IMG/VR virus record: IMGVR_UViG_3300044982_000051
Coordinates: 1 to 41,937 of that record
Reading direction: 5' to 3' (one strand)
Origin: a virus
Length of the DNA stretch: 41,937 nt
Made by a program: the position numbers and the translations under genes. The notes below the pieces were generated by a model. That model had not been told where the DNA came from, searched no databases, and saw nothing but the letters and a program-made list of their open reading frames with translations. Position 1 is the first letter of the stretch. Each line of letters opens with the position of its first letter. Positions 1 to 5,895 of the stretch are shown here, piece after piece.

Positions 1-14
1 TGAAGGATTGAACA

Positions 15-1166
15 ATGAAAGCTGGAATTAGCCTTGCCGATTTAGCCGCCGAAGTGACCCGCCAGGCCAACACCAAGGTGGATTATCTGATCAACACGCA
101 GGAGAGCTTGCGCATGTTGCCGATGCCGAACTTCCCCAAAGGCGTCGCGCTAGTCTCACTCGCCGCCGGTGCCGAGCACCTGCAACGCTTCAGCCTCACC
201 GATACCGCTCATGATCAGATCGCGAGCTGGCTGGAGATCCCGCGCAAATATTACGACCGCCTGCTCATCGACCACCTGGACATGCTCTGCGATAACGTCA
301 ACAAGTTATTCGAGCGCGAGCCTGGCACACGCATGGTGCGCACGCTCGATGGCGCATGCCGTGCCTTCATGAGCGATCGATACCGCCGACTCGACAACGA
401 TTCGGTGCTCGCCGCCGTGCTGCCACAGATTCTCTCCGCCAACGAAGGCGGTGTGAAATCCCACATGGTGCTGCAATCGACCATCAGCGATCGGCAGATG
501 AACCTCTCCGTGGTGTTCACCGATAAATCCCTCGAGCAAGATATCGGCGTGACCGCCAAGGGCGGACGCGACATCGTGCTGCCGGGCTTCAAGGTCGGCA
601 ACAGCGAGACCGGCCGAGGCTCACTCAACATGAAGGGATTCTTTTACCGCACCTACTGCATGAACGGATGCGTGTGGGCCGCTGATGGAACCGAGATCGA
701 GTTTCAACGCAACCACGCGGGCGGCAAGCTCACCGCCGACATGGAGCGGGTCATCTTCACCGATGAATCGCGCCAGGCCGACGATCGCGCGTTGATGCTG
801 CAGCTTCGCGACATGATCAAGGGCATGGGCTCGCCGCAGATCGCGCAAGCGATGGGCGATGCACTGCGAGCACTGAAGGATGGGCCGACGATCAAGAAGC
901 CCAACGCCGCTATCGAGGTGCTCGCCAAGCAAGTCGGGTTGCAGGAGGGCGAGAAGGAATCGTTTCTCGCGAACCTGATCGCCGAGGCAGATCTCACCAG
1001 GTACGGCGCCATGAACGCCATCACCGCGATCGCCAACAGCGACGAGGTTAGCGATGACCGCGCGCACGACTTGCAGGAGATCGGGGGCAGCCTGATCACC
1101 ATGACTCAAGCGCAGTGGACCGCGATTGCGAACGCAACGAAAGTCCGGGTCCTCGTAGCCGCCTAA
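15..1166 (+). CDS. DUF932 family phage/plasmid-like protein
   Basis: 383 aa. The sequence resembles DUF932 proteins (the phage/plasmid-like protein family), with the family-typical stretches SWLEIPRKYYDRL near residue 72 and FMSDRYRRLDND near residue 118. The family has no settled biochemical role; it is common in phage and plasmid early regions. The ATG is preceded by AAGGA at a normal distance. It would be the first complete gene after the junction if the genome is circular, and it ends just before an intrinsic terminator, so it probably closes the transcript coming from the right end of the window. The family call is from recognition; the function is unknown. Confidence 0.8.
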   Translation: MKAGISLADLAAEVTRQANTKVDYLINTQESLRMLPMPNFPKGVALVSLAAGAEHLQRFSLTDTAHDQIASWLEIPRKYYDRLLIDHLDMLCDNVNKLFEREPGTRMVRTLDGACRAFMSDRYRRLDNDSVLAAVLPQILSANEGGVKSHMVLQSTISDRQMNLSVVFTDKSLEQDIGVTAKGGRDIVLPGFKVGNSETGRGSLNMKGFFYRTYCMNGCVWAADGTEIEFQRNHAGGKLTADMERVIFTDESRQADDRALMLQLRDMIKGMGSPQIAQAMGDALRALKDGPTIKKPNAAIEVLAKQVGLQEGEKESFLANLIAEADLTRYGAMNAITAIANSDEVSDDRAHDLQEIGGSLITMTQAQWTAIANATKVRVLVAA

Positions 1167-1173
1167 CCACCAG

Positions 1174-1204
1174 CGCGAGGGACAGCACACCTCGCGCCTT
1201 TTTT
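1174..1204 (+). terminator. intrinsic terminator after the DUF932 gene
   Basis: A perfect 7-bp stem (GCGCGAG at 1174-1180, CTCGCGC at 1192-1198) with an 11-nt loop is followed by C and five T. It starts 7 nt after the DUF932 stop, so it should end or attenuate that transcript before the csrA group. Confidence 0.8.
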
Positions 1205-1214
1205 GGAGAAATCG

Positions 1215-1379
1215 ATGTCTACCTTCATCTTGATATTTTTTTCAGTCGTGGCCGCTTCTGGGCCGTCCCCACAGTACCTCGGCGTCTATTCGAGCGAGCA
1301 AGCCTGCCAGGTGGCAGCGATCGAGACCGGCGCGATACTCGGCCAGTCGAAGCCGAAATTCTTGTGCGTGAGGCAATAA
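1215..1379 (+). CDS. small exported or membrane protein
   Basis: 54 aa, starting at ATG 1215 with GGAGA upstream. The N-terminus ([16 protein letters not shown]) looks like a signal peptide or single membrane segment. The remainder is short and polar, with two cysteines (AC and LC motifs) that could form a disulphide in the periplasm. It lies between a terminator and csrA, separated from csrA by one base, so the two are probably co-transcribed. I do not recognise the family. The good ribosome-binding site and tight spacing support it as a real gene. Confidence 0.6.
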   Translation: MSTFILIFFSVVAASGPSPQYLGVYSSEQACQVAAIETGAILGQSKPKFLCVRQ

Positions 1380-1380
1380 C

Positions 1381-1575
1381 ATGCTCATCCTCACAAGGCG
1401 AATCGGCGAGTCCGTGAAAATCGGCGACGACACGACGGTGACAATTCTCGGCGTGAATGGGAACCAGGTGCGAGTCGGCATCGCGGCGCCGCCAAAGGTC
1501 GCGGTGCATCGGGAGGAAATTTACGATCGCATCAAGCGCGACGAAGCCGGCGGCGATGCGGCGGTGTCGCCATGA
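1381..1575 (+). CDS. csrA: CsrA/RsmA-type global post-transcriptional regulator
   Basis: 64 aa, nearly the standard length, and alignable along its whole length to bacterial CsrA. It starts [10 protein letters not shown], has [12 protein letters not shown] in the middle and [10 protein letters not shown] at the end. The RNA-contacting residues known from CsrA, Leu4, Arg6/Arg7 and Arg44, are present. CsrA is a homodimer that binds GGA motifs in mRNA leaders to block translation or change stability. Here it sits in a phage operon with a small exported protein before it and two genes coupled by ATGA overlaps after it. That suggests it acts on host or phage mRNAs during infection. The family is secure; the role in the phage is inference. 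Confidence 0.95.
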   Translation: MLILTRRIGESVKIGDDTTVTILGVNGNQVRVGIAAPPKVAVHREEIYDRIKRDEAGGDAAVSP

Positions 1576-1835
1576 GGCTCAAGCGCGGGGAGGCAGAGCC
1601 GGAGACCCGCCTCGGCATCTGTTGCGGCGATGAGTGCCGCGAGGCGCAAATTGCGAAGGGCACGTGGAACTACGCGCTGCTGTTCAAGGTGCCTGGCATT
1701 TCGCGCTATCGCTGCGATGGATGCTTTGCACGCGAGACCGGCGGGCGGCATCACCTGGCCGTCGATCTCGACACAGTCACCGAGGAGGAGTTGGAGGCCG
1801 CTGCGCAGATGCATGACCAGCTGGTGCAGCGATGA
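1572..1835 (+). CDS. cysteine-rich small protein, possible zinc binder
   Basis: 87 aa; its ATG overlaps the csrA stop by 4 nt (ATGA), so translation is probably coupled. Two cysteine clusters, GICCGDEC near residues 16-22 and RCDGC near residues 46-50, could bind zinc. The C-terminus is acidic and helical. I do not recognise the family. Its neighbours, CsrA before and an HTH protein after, hint at a regulatory group, but that is inference. Confidence 0.6.
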   Translation: MRLKRGEAEPETRLGICCGDECREAQIAKGTWNYALLFKVPGISRYRCDGCFARETGGRHHLAVDLDTVTEEELEAAAQMHDQLVQR

Positions 1836-2290
1836 GCAAGCTAACCGAAGCCTTGGGCAAGGCGATGCTCGCCGAGCAAAAGGACCTGGCGCGCGGCAAC
1901 GATCTGCTGGTGCCGTTTCGGGATCAGATCGCGCGCGCACGCAAGGAGGCAGCCTTGACGCAAGGCGAGGCGGCGCAGTTCGTGCACGTCGCGCGTCGCA
2001 CATGGCAGGCGTGGGAGGCCGGCGAGAGCACCATGCCGGCGATCACCTGGGATTGGTTCAAGCTCTGCGCGCCGACCGTGGGACTGGTCACCGGCATTCG
2101 CGATCTGATCGAGGAGAACGAGGACGATCGCACTACGGTGAATTCAATCTGCGAGGCGCTCGGCCGAGCAGGCTTTGGCATGCGAAAGGCGCCGGTGCGA
2201 GCGAACGGATACGAGGCGCAGCTCTCGTATGACGAGGACGGCAACGCGATCGATTTGGGGCCTGGGGTAAACTCCGAGGGTCGCGCTTAG
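1832..2290 (+). CDS. helix-turn-helix DNA-binding protein
   Basis: 152 aa, overlapping the previous gene by ATGA. Residues about 30-80 fit an XRE-like helix-turn-helix: an RIARARKEAALTQGEAAQFV-type helix pair followed by ARRTWQAWEAGES, as in Xre/HipB-type domains that recognise an operator. The C-terminal half has no domain I recognise. It is the last gene before the strong plus-strand terminator at 2328. It probably regulates phage or host promoters, but nothing in the sequence identifies the target. Confidence 0.7.
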   Translation: MSKLTEALGKAMLAEQKDLARGNDLLVPFRDQIARARKEAALTQGEAAQFVHVARRTWQAWEAGESTMPAITWDWFKLCAPTVGLVTGIRDLIEENEDDRTTVNSICEALGRAGFGMRKAPVRANGYEAQLSYDEDGNAIDLGPGVNSEGRA

Positions 2291-2327
2291 CTTCCCTTCA
2301 GTTTCGAGGCGTGACTATCCCTTTTGA

Positions 2328-2353
2328 GGCGGCCTAATCAGCCGCCTTTTTTT
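2328..2353 (+). terminator. intrinsic terminator at the end of the plus-strand unit
   Basis: The stem GGCGGC (2328-2333) / GCCGCC (2341-2346), with a 7-nt loop, is followed by seven T. It lies where the plus- and minus-strand transcripts converge. On the minus strand the hairpin is not followed by a T run, so it should mainly stop plus-strand transcription. Confidence 0.85.
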
Positions 2354-2432
2354 GCGGCTGCAATTCATCCGCCGCTTTCAGCAGCAACGGAATCAGATCG
2401 CGCAGCGGGATCGGCCGGCGCCGAAGTTCCAT
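2334..2432 (-). CDS. very small ORF after the spanin genes
   Basis: 32 aa, starting at ATG 2432 twelve bases after the Rz stop, with GAGG upstream. The product is MELRRRPIPLRDLIPLLLKA followed by a short Lys/Ala tail. Its 3' end runs into the terminator hairpin of the opposing transcript. It could be a real tiny lysis-region gene or chance. I recognise no relatives. Confidence 0.3.
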   Translation of the reverse strand: MELRRRPIPLRDLIPLLLKAADELQPQKKAAD

Positions 2433-2443
2433 TGCGACTCGCC

Positions 2444-2941
2444 TCAATTCTTCGGCGGTGCTGGGTGGGCGATTCTCTGCCACGCGTCTCTCAGCTCGAT
2501 CAGTTCGATGGTGTTGGCGGCGCAGGCTTCGAGATTGACTGCTTCGCGTCGATCGCAGTCTGAAGGTCCGGTGTTATCTGCGGGGCGGCAAACGAATCCG
2601 GAAGGGGCGGAAATATTGGGCACGGCGCGGCTTGAAACTGCGGCACTCGGGTGGGCGTCATGCAACCGCTGAGCGAGGCTATCGCGATCGGCAGTGAGAG
2701 CAGCAATTTTTTGATCATAGGTTCCTACTACCTGGCTGAGCGTGTTGGCGTTGTCGATGTTTGTGGTGTTGGTGCTGGCGAGCTGAGCGTTGCCGGATTT
2801 CTCCTCGGAGGCGACGCAGGCGGTGGTCGCGATGGCCTGCTCCTTGGTGTCGTGGTGCATCCACAGCATGATCACCGCGGCGATCAACGCCACGCCGCCG
2901 ATGATCTCGGCGAGCAATCGATAGGGAGCGAGAGCGGTCAC
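2444..2941 (-). CDS. Rz: Rz-like inner-membrane spanin
   Basis: 165 aa, GTG start overlapping the previous stop (GTGA). One N-terminal membrane segment (residues about 8-27, IIGGVALIAAVIMLW) is followed by a periplasmic region with the alanine/glutamine-rich helical stretch typical of i-spanins. A lipoprotein ORF is nested entirely inside it in another reading frame, which is the classic Rz/Rz1 arrangement. i-spanin and o-spanin join across the periplasm and disrupt the outer membrane in the last step of lysis of Gram-negative hosts. It lies downstream of the transglycosylase gene, as expected. Confidence 0.85.
   Translation of the reverse strand: MTALAPYRLLAEIIGGVALIAAVIMLWMHHDTKEQAIATTACVASEEKSGNAQLASTNTTNIDNANTLSQVVGTYDQKIAALTADRDSLAQRLHDAHPSAAVSSRAVPNISAPSGFVCRPADNTGPSDCDRREAVNLEACAANTIELIELRDAWQRIAHPAPPKN
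2500..2718 (-). CDS. Rz1: Rz1-like outer-membrane lipoprotein spanin (nested)
   Basis: 72 aa, wholly inside the Rz gene in a different frame. The signal peptide MIKKLLLSLPIAIASLSGC ends in a lipobox (LSGC), with Cys19 as the lipidated residue. The mature part of about 54 residues is proline-rich, as in lambda Rz1. It should be sorted to the outer membrane and bind the periplasmic end of Rz. Lipobox, nesting and proline content together make the call firm. Confidence 0.9.
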   Translation of the reverse strand: MIKKLLLSLPIAIASLSGCMTPTRVPQFQAAPCPIFPPLPDSFAAPQITPDLQTAIDAKQSISKPAPPTPSN

Positions 2942-3258
2942 TCGATGTCATCCGTGTTGACGCCGAACTGCGTGGCGATCTTTCGGATAATACGCGCGAG
3001 CTTCGAAACTTCCAGGTTAGTGGCCTGGACCTTGCCATGCATGCCGTCCACAACGCTTGAGACGTGCGAGCGTGTTGCCGCATTCGAGTCAACGATTTGC
3101 GTCGCCGCATCGCCGACCCACTGCGGGTTATTGCGCTCCGGGATCTGCACGATGACCGGATGCCGCCAGCGCCAGATTTTCCAGGCTACGAGGCAAATCA
3201 AAACGTTTGAGAGCACCACGCCGGTGCCGATAAACCAGTGCCACTGTGTCCTTGTCAT
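2938..3258 (-). CDS. small membrane-anchored protein of the lysis region
   Basis: 106 aa from ATG 3258, which overlaps the previous stop by ATGA; the open frame continues upstream but into the neighbouring gene. One membrane segment at about residues 9-27 (FIGTGVVLSNVLICLVAW) is followed by a WKIWRWRHP basic stretch and a helical tail that may be coiled-coil. It sits between the lysozyme gene and the spanins. It could be a holin partner or a structural membrane protein; I do not recognise the family. Confidence 0.65.
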   Translation of the reverse strand: MTRTQWHWFIGTGVVLSNVLICLVAWKIWRWRHPVIVQIPERNNPQWVGDAATQIVDSNAATRSHVSSVVDGMHGKVQATNLEVSKLARIIRKIATQFGVNTDDIE

Positions 3259-3644
3259 TTGTGCCCCAAAAAAGTTGCCACGGCCAAAGTAACGCCAATA
3301 GCGGTGAGCGCGATCGCTGCCCAATTTCGAATGCTGTCGATGCGCTTATCCACCTTGGCACTCAGCTCGACGGACAGCTCAGCCAGAGCACGTTTGCTCG
3401 CCTTCATGTTGCTCGTCGTCACCATCTTGGCAACCTGCTCGCGCAGGATGCGAAGCTCCTCTGTCTGAGCTTGGATGACCTCGCGCTGGAAACTCAAGTA
3501 TTCGGTCGTTTGCGCGCGGTGCGGGTCGAGAATTCTCAAACCGCGCTGCGTCTGGTCGAGTTGATGGCTGATCGTGTCGGAAAAATCCGGCAGGTAGGAC
3601 GACTCTTGTTCAGGCGGTGCGCCTCGCGGCGCAAAGCGGCTCAC
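3255..3644 (-). CDS. coiled-coil protein with C-terminal membrane segment
   Basis: 129 aa, GTG start overlapping the previous stop (GTGA). Residues about 28-105 are long amphipathic helices rich in Gln, Glu and Arg; residues about 108-126 (WAAIALTAIGVTLAVATF) form a single C-terminal membrane segment. This tail-anchored layout in a lysis cassette suggests a regulator or partner of the holin. No family recognised. Confidence 0.65.
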   Translation of the reverse strand: MSRFAPRGAPPEQESSYLPDFSDTISHQLDQTQRGLRILDPHRAQTTEYLSFQREVIQAQTEELRILREQVAKMVTTSNMKASKRALAELSVELSAKVDKRIDSIRNWAAIALTAIGVTLAVATFLGHK

Positions 3645-3871
3645 GCTGCCCGCTTCACCAAAAAGGTGTTGTAGAGACCGACTGTGAAGGTCACGCCGCC
3701 AATGATACCCATCGTGAGCGCCATGCGCTTGACCGGCACGAAATTACCGAGCATGTCCTGATGCTCATAGGCGTAGCCGAAGCCCATGCCCACGGCGCCG
3801 ATCGCCTTGGTGCGGTGTGACCACAGCCATACCATGATCCAGGTGAGCTTCTGGCGCAGGTTTTGCACCAT
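3641..3871 (-). CDS. candidate holin, about two membrane segments
   Basis: 76 aa from ATG 3871, two bases after the lysozyme stop. There are hydrophobic segments near residues 22-38 (weak) and 52-70 (MALTMGIIGGVTFTVGLYN), and charged ends (N-terminal basic stretch, VKRAA C-terminus). Size, membrane segments and position next to the endolysin fit a holin, which would form the inner-membrane hole that releases the endolysin. Other membrane proteins in this cassette are rival candidates, so the call is by context. Confidence 0.55.
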   Translation of the reverse strand: MVQNLRQKLTWIMVWLWSHRTKAIGAVGMGFGYAYEHQDMLGNFVPVKRMALTMGIIGGVTFTVGLYNTFLVKRAA

Positions 3872-3873
3872 GT

Positions 3874-4404
3874 TCACGCGAAGGCTCGTCCGCCGTTCGA
3901 TTCGAAGGCGTTGCTGAGCATCTGCATGGAATTGTGATGTTGATCCGGCGCGGTGGAACCGGCGAAGCTCGCCCAAATATTCGCGCACAGCTGCACTGCC
4001 GTCTCGATCTGGCCGCAGTTCACTGCGGTCAACGCGCCGTGCTGCTTGATGAGCCACATCGCGCAGGCGTCCTGGTAGGGACCGGCGAAAAGACCGATGC
4101 CTTTTTCGGGCATGCCGAAGAACTTCTTAAAATCGAGCCACGTGGGCTTGATGATCTGATAGCGGCCGGCGGCGGTGGAGACGCTATGCTCATAGTTCAC
4201 ACCAAGATCCGCCAGGCTCTCGCCTTCCCATTCGCCGGTGACGGACGGATGATCATCGAGCGACACGATGATGTGCGCGGGCTTCGGCGGTGCCGGCCGG
4301 TAGCAAACTCGATATGGATCTGGCGCATGCGCCGTGCCCTCGCTCACCGAGGCCATCGACAGAAACGCCTTCTGGTTCGTGGTCAGCGGAGCGAGGGCCT
4401 GCAT
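3874..4404 (-). CDS. endolysin, lambda R-type lytic transglycosylase
   Basis: 176 aa. It aligns by eye to the lambda R endolysin: QKAFLSMASVSEGT (residues 11-24) matches the lambda segment carrying the catalytic glutamate, here Glu22; AAGRYQ is at 78-83, and a QLCANIWASFAG-type motif lies near the C-terminus. Lambda R cuts the MurNAc-GlcNAc bond to form 1,6-anhydro-MurNAc. There is no signal peptide, so a holin must release it. It is flanked by small membrane-protein genes that fit a holin system. Confidence 0.92.
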   Translation of the reverse strand: MQALAPLTTNQKAFLSMASVSEGTAHAPDPYRVCYRPAPPKPAHIIVSLDDHPSVTGEWEGESLADLGVNYEHSVSTAAGRYQIIKPTWLDFKKFFGMPEKGIGLFAGPYQDACAMWLIKQHGALTAVNCGQIETAVQLCANIWASFAGSTAPDQHHNSMQMLSNAFESNGGRAFA

Positions 4405-4408
4405 GGTG

Positions 4409-4594
4409 TTAGATCAGCTTGGCAATGCAGACGCCGAGGATCGCGGCAGCGACGCCGATCACAATGACCGCAACCTTGTGATTGGTCCACAGCGACTCGA
4501 TGGTGGAGAGTTCGTTTTTGCCGACCGCCTCGGCCTTGGTCAAATCGGCCTTCAGCCGTGCCGCGATGGCGGCTTCGTCATTCTGTAGATCCAT
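4409..4594 (-). CDS. small single-pass membrane protein, possible holin or antiholin
   Basis: 61 aa with an acidic and lysine-rich N-terminal helix (residues 1-37) and one C-terminal membrane segment (VAVIVIGVAAAILGVCIA, about 41-58). It is the first gene of the lysis cassette, four bases before the endolysin gene. One-segment holins and antiholins have this size and position. No specific family recognised. Confidence 0.6.
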   Translation of the reverse strand: MDLQNDEAAIAARLKADLTKAEAVGKNELSTIESLWTNHKVAVIVIGVAAAILGVCIAKLI

Positions 4595-4680
4595 TTTGTG
4601 GCCTCAAGTGGGGGAAAGTGGGAGACGGCGCGCAGTCTGCACCGCTGCCTTTTTCACCGCGTGGAGGCGCGTCGCGATTC

Positions 4681-4719
4681 GGCGTCAGGTTTCTTGAATT
4701 GGCTAAACCTGTGAACGCC
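4681..4719 (-). promoter_or_regulatory. inverted repeat between fibre gene and lysis cassette
   Basis: GGCGT...ACGCC outside and AGGTTT...AAACCT inside, separated by a 12-nt loop, form an interrupted hairpin on either strand. It lies in the 137-bp gap between the fibre-like gene and the first lysis gene. There is no T run after it on the minus strand, so it is not a standard terminator. It could be an RNA processing or translation-control structure, or a protein-binding site. Confidence 0.4.
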
Positions 4720-4731
4720 GTCCCTCTTTCG

Positions 4732-5895
4732 TCAATTGAAGAGGCGCCACCGCTTACCCGTAGCCGCGCTCTGAAACGCGACCAGAATGGCCGCCGCGTT
4801 GCCGCCGGCCCCGGGCGTGAACTGCGTGGTGAGTGACTGCGGACTCGGCAGCACCTCGCCAGGCGCATAGGTTGCGACGCCCGAATAGGAATAGTTGCCG
4901 CCGCCGCCATTGTTCGCATTCGCCAACAGCGTGAAATCGGTCGGCGCCGTGATGACGTTATTGTTGGAGGTGCCGGCGATGTACACCAGCAGATCGTTAT
5001 CAGCAGAGGTGCCCCAAGGTGATAGAGCGAACTCGCTTCCCGTGGCGGGGCAGAGCGCCGTGAAGGGCAGGCCGGTGCCGGGGTCCATCGGCGAGGAGCT
5101 GTCTCCCAAGTTATCGATGGCGAAAGCCACCATCGAGGCATCGTCGATGTTGCCGGTGGTCGTGACGGTGATCGTTTCCGCGTAAGACTCGCCGACCGCG
5201 AGAGGCGCACCCCAAAGCTCGAGGTTTTGGTAGACGGTGTCGGCGAGTCCTGTGATTCCCGTCAATCGCGAATAGGTGAGGCCATTGGTGCCGGTGACGC
5301 TGACCAGCGGCAGCGTGGCGGCGCTACCGCTCTCCTCGGAATGAAACGCCACGCACAGCATCGCCTCACCGGAAGAGCCAGGCACATCAATGGTGAAATT
5401 GCCGGTATCGGTTCCGGAAAAGGTGTGCGTGACCGGCGTGCCGATGACATCGGCAGTCGGCGCATCGGCAGGCGCGCACACGTAGGCGCCCATCGGCGAG
5501 GAGGTGGTATCGAAATAAAGATCGCCGAGGTTGAACAGCGTCGAGGGCGCGCCGCTGCCAAAATGCGTGGTGGTGCCGCCGCTCGATTCACTGCCCCCGC
5601 CGCCGCCTGGCGAGACGGCAACCTCAGCCGTCGAATCGGTAGCCGCAGTGACCACCGCGCCGCCGCCGGTGAAAAGAATGGTGCGAACATTATCGACGAT
5701 AGTGGTGCCATCCGTGACGGTGACCGAGCCGCCGCCGGTGTCGCTCGATTGCGATCCGCCGCCAGCGTGCTCGCTCGCCCATGTGTTGATCTTGTCCCAC
5801 GCATCATTGACCTTGACTTCAGGCTGCGCCTGGCTCGCATCGAGGTAATCAAGATCGAGTGGTGCCCCGGTGTTGGTGCCCGTATCGCTGCTCAT
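4732..5895 (-). CDS. tail fibre / receptor-binding-like protein
   Basis: 387 aa. The N-terminus (LDLDYLDASQAQPEVKVNDA) resembles the start of DUF2793-type phage tail proteins that attach to the tail tip. A glycine/serine-rich linker with runs of Gly (about residues 45-110) leads into a beta-rich, Thr/Ser/Gly/Asn-rich region typical of receptor-binding domains. It follows the large tip protein with a 4-nt overlap and is the last structural gene before lysis, the usual place for a fibre. The receptor cannot be read from the sequence. Confidence 0.65.
   Translation of the reverse strand: MSSDTGTNTGAPLDLDYLDASQAQPEVKVNDAWDKINTWASEHAGGGSQSSDTGGGSVTVTDGTTIVDNVRTILFTGGGAVVTAATDSTAEVAVSPGGGGGSESSGGTTTHFGSGAPSTLFNLGDLYFDTTSSPMGAYVCAPADAPTADVIGTPVTHTFSGTDTGNFTIDVPGSSGEAMLCVAFHSEESGSAATLPLVSVTGTNGLTYSRLTGITGLADTVYQNLELWGAPLAVGESYAETITVTTTGNIDDASMVAFAIDNLGDSSSPMDPGTGLPFTALCPATGSEFALSPWGTSADNDLLVYIAGTSNNNVITAPTDFTLLANANNGGGGNYSYSGVATYAPGEVLPSPQSLTTQFTPGAGGNAAAILVAFQSAATGKRWRLFN

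Noticed and set aside
621-1190. 189-codon minus-strand open frame
   Set aside because: Antisense to DUF932; composition typical of shadow frames and no operon partner.
2334-2346. Bidirectional role for the 2328 terminator
   Set aside because: Read on the minus strand the stem is followed by TCAAAAGGG rather than a T run, so it was assigned to the plus strand only.
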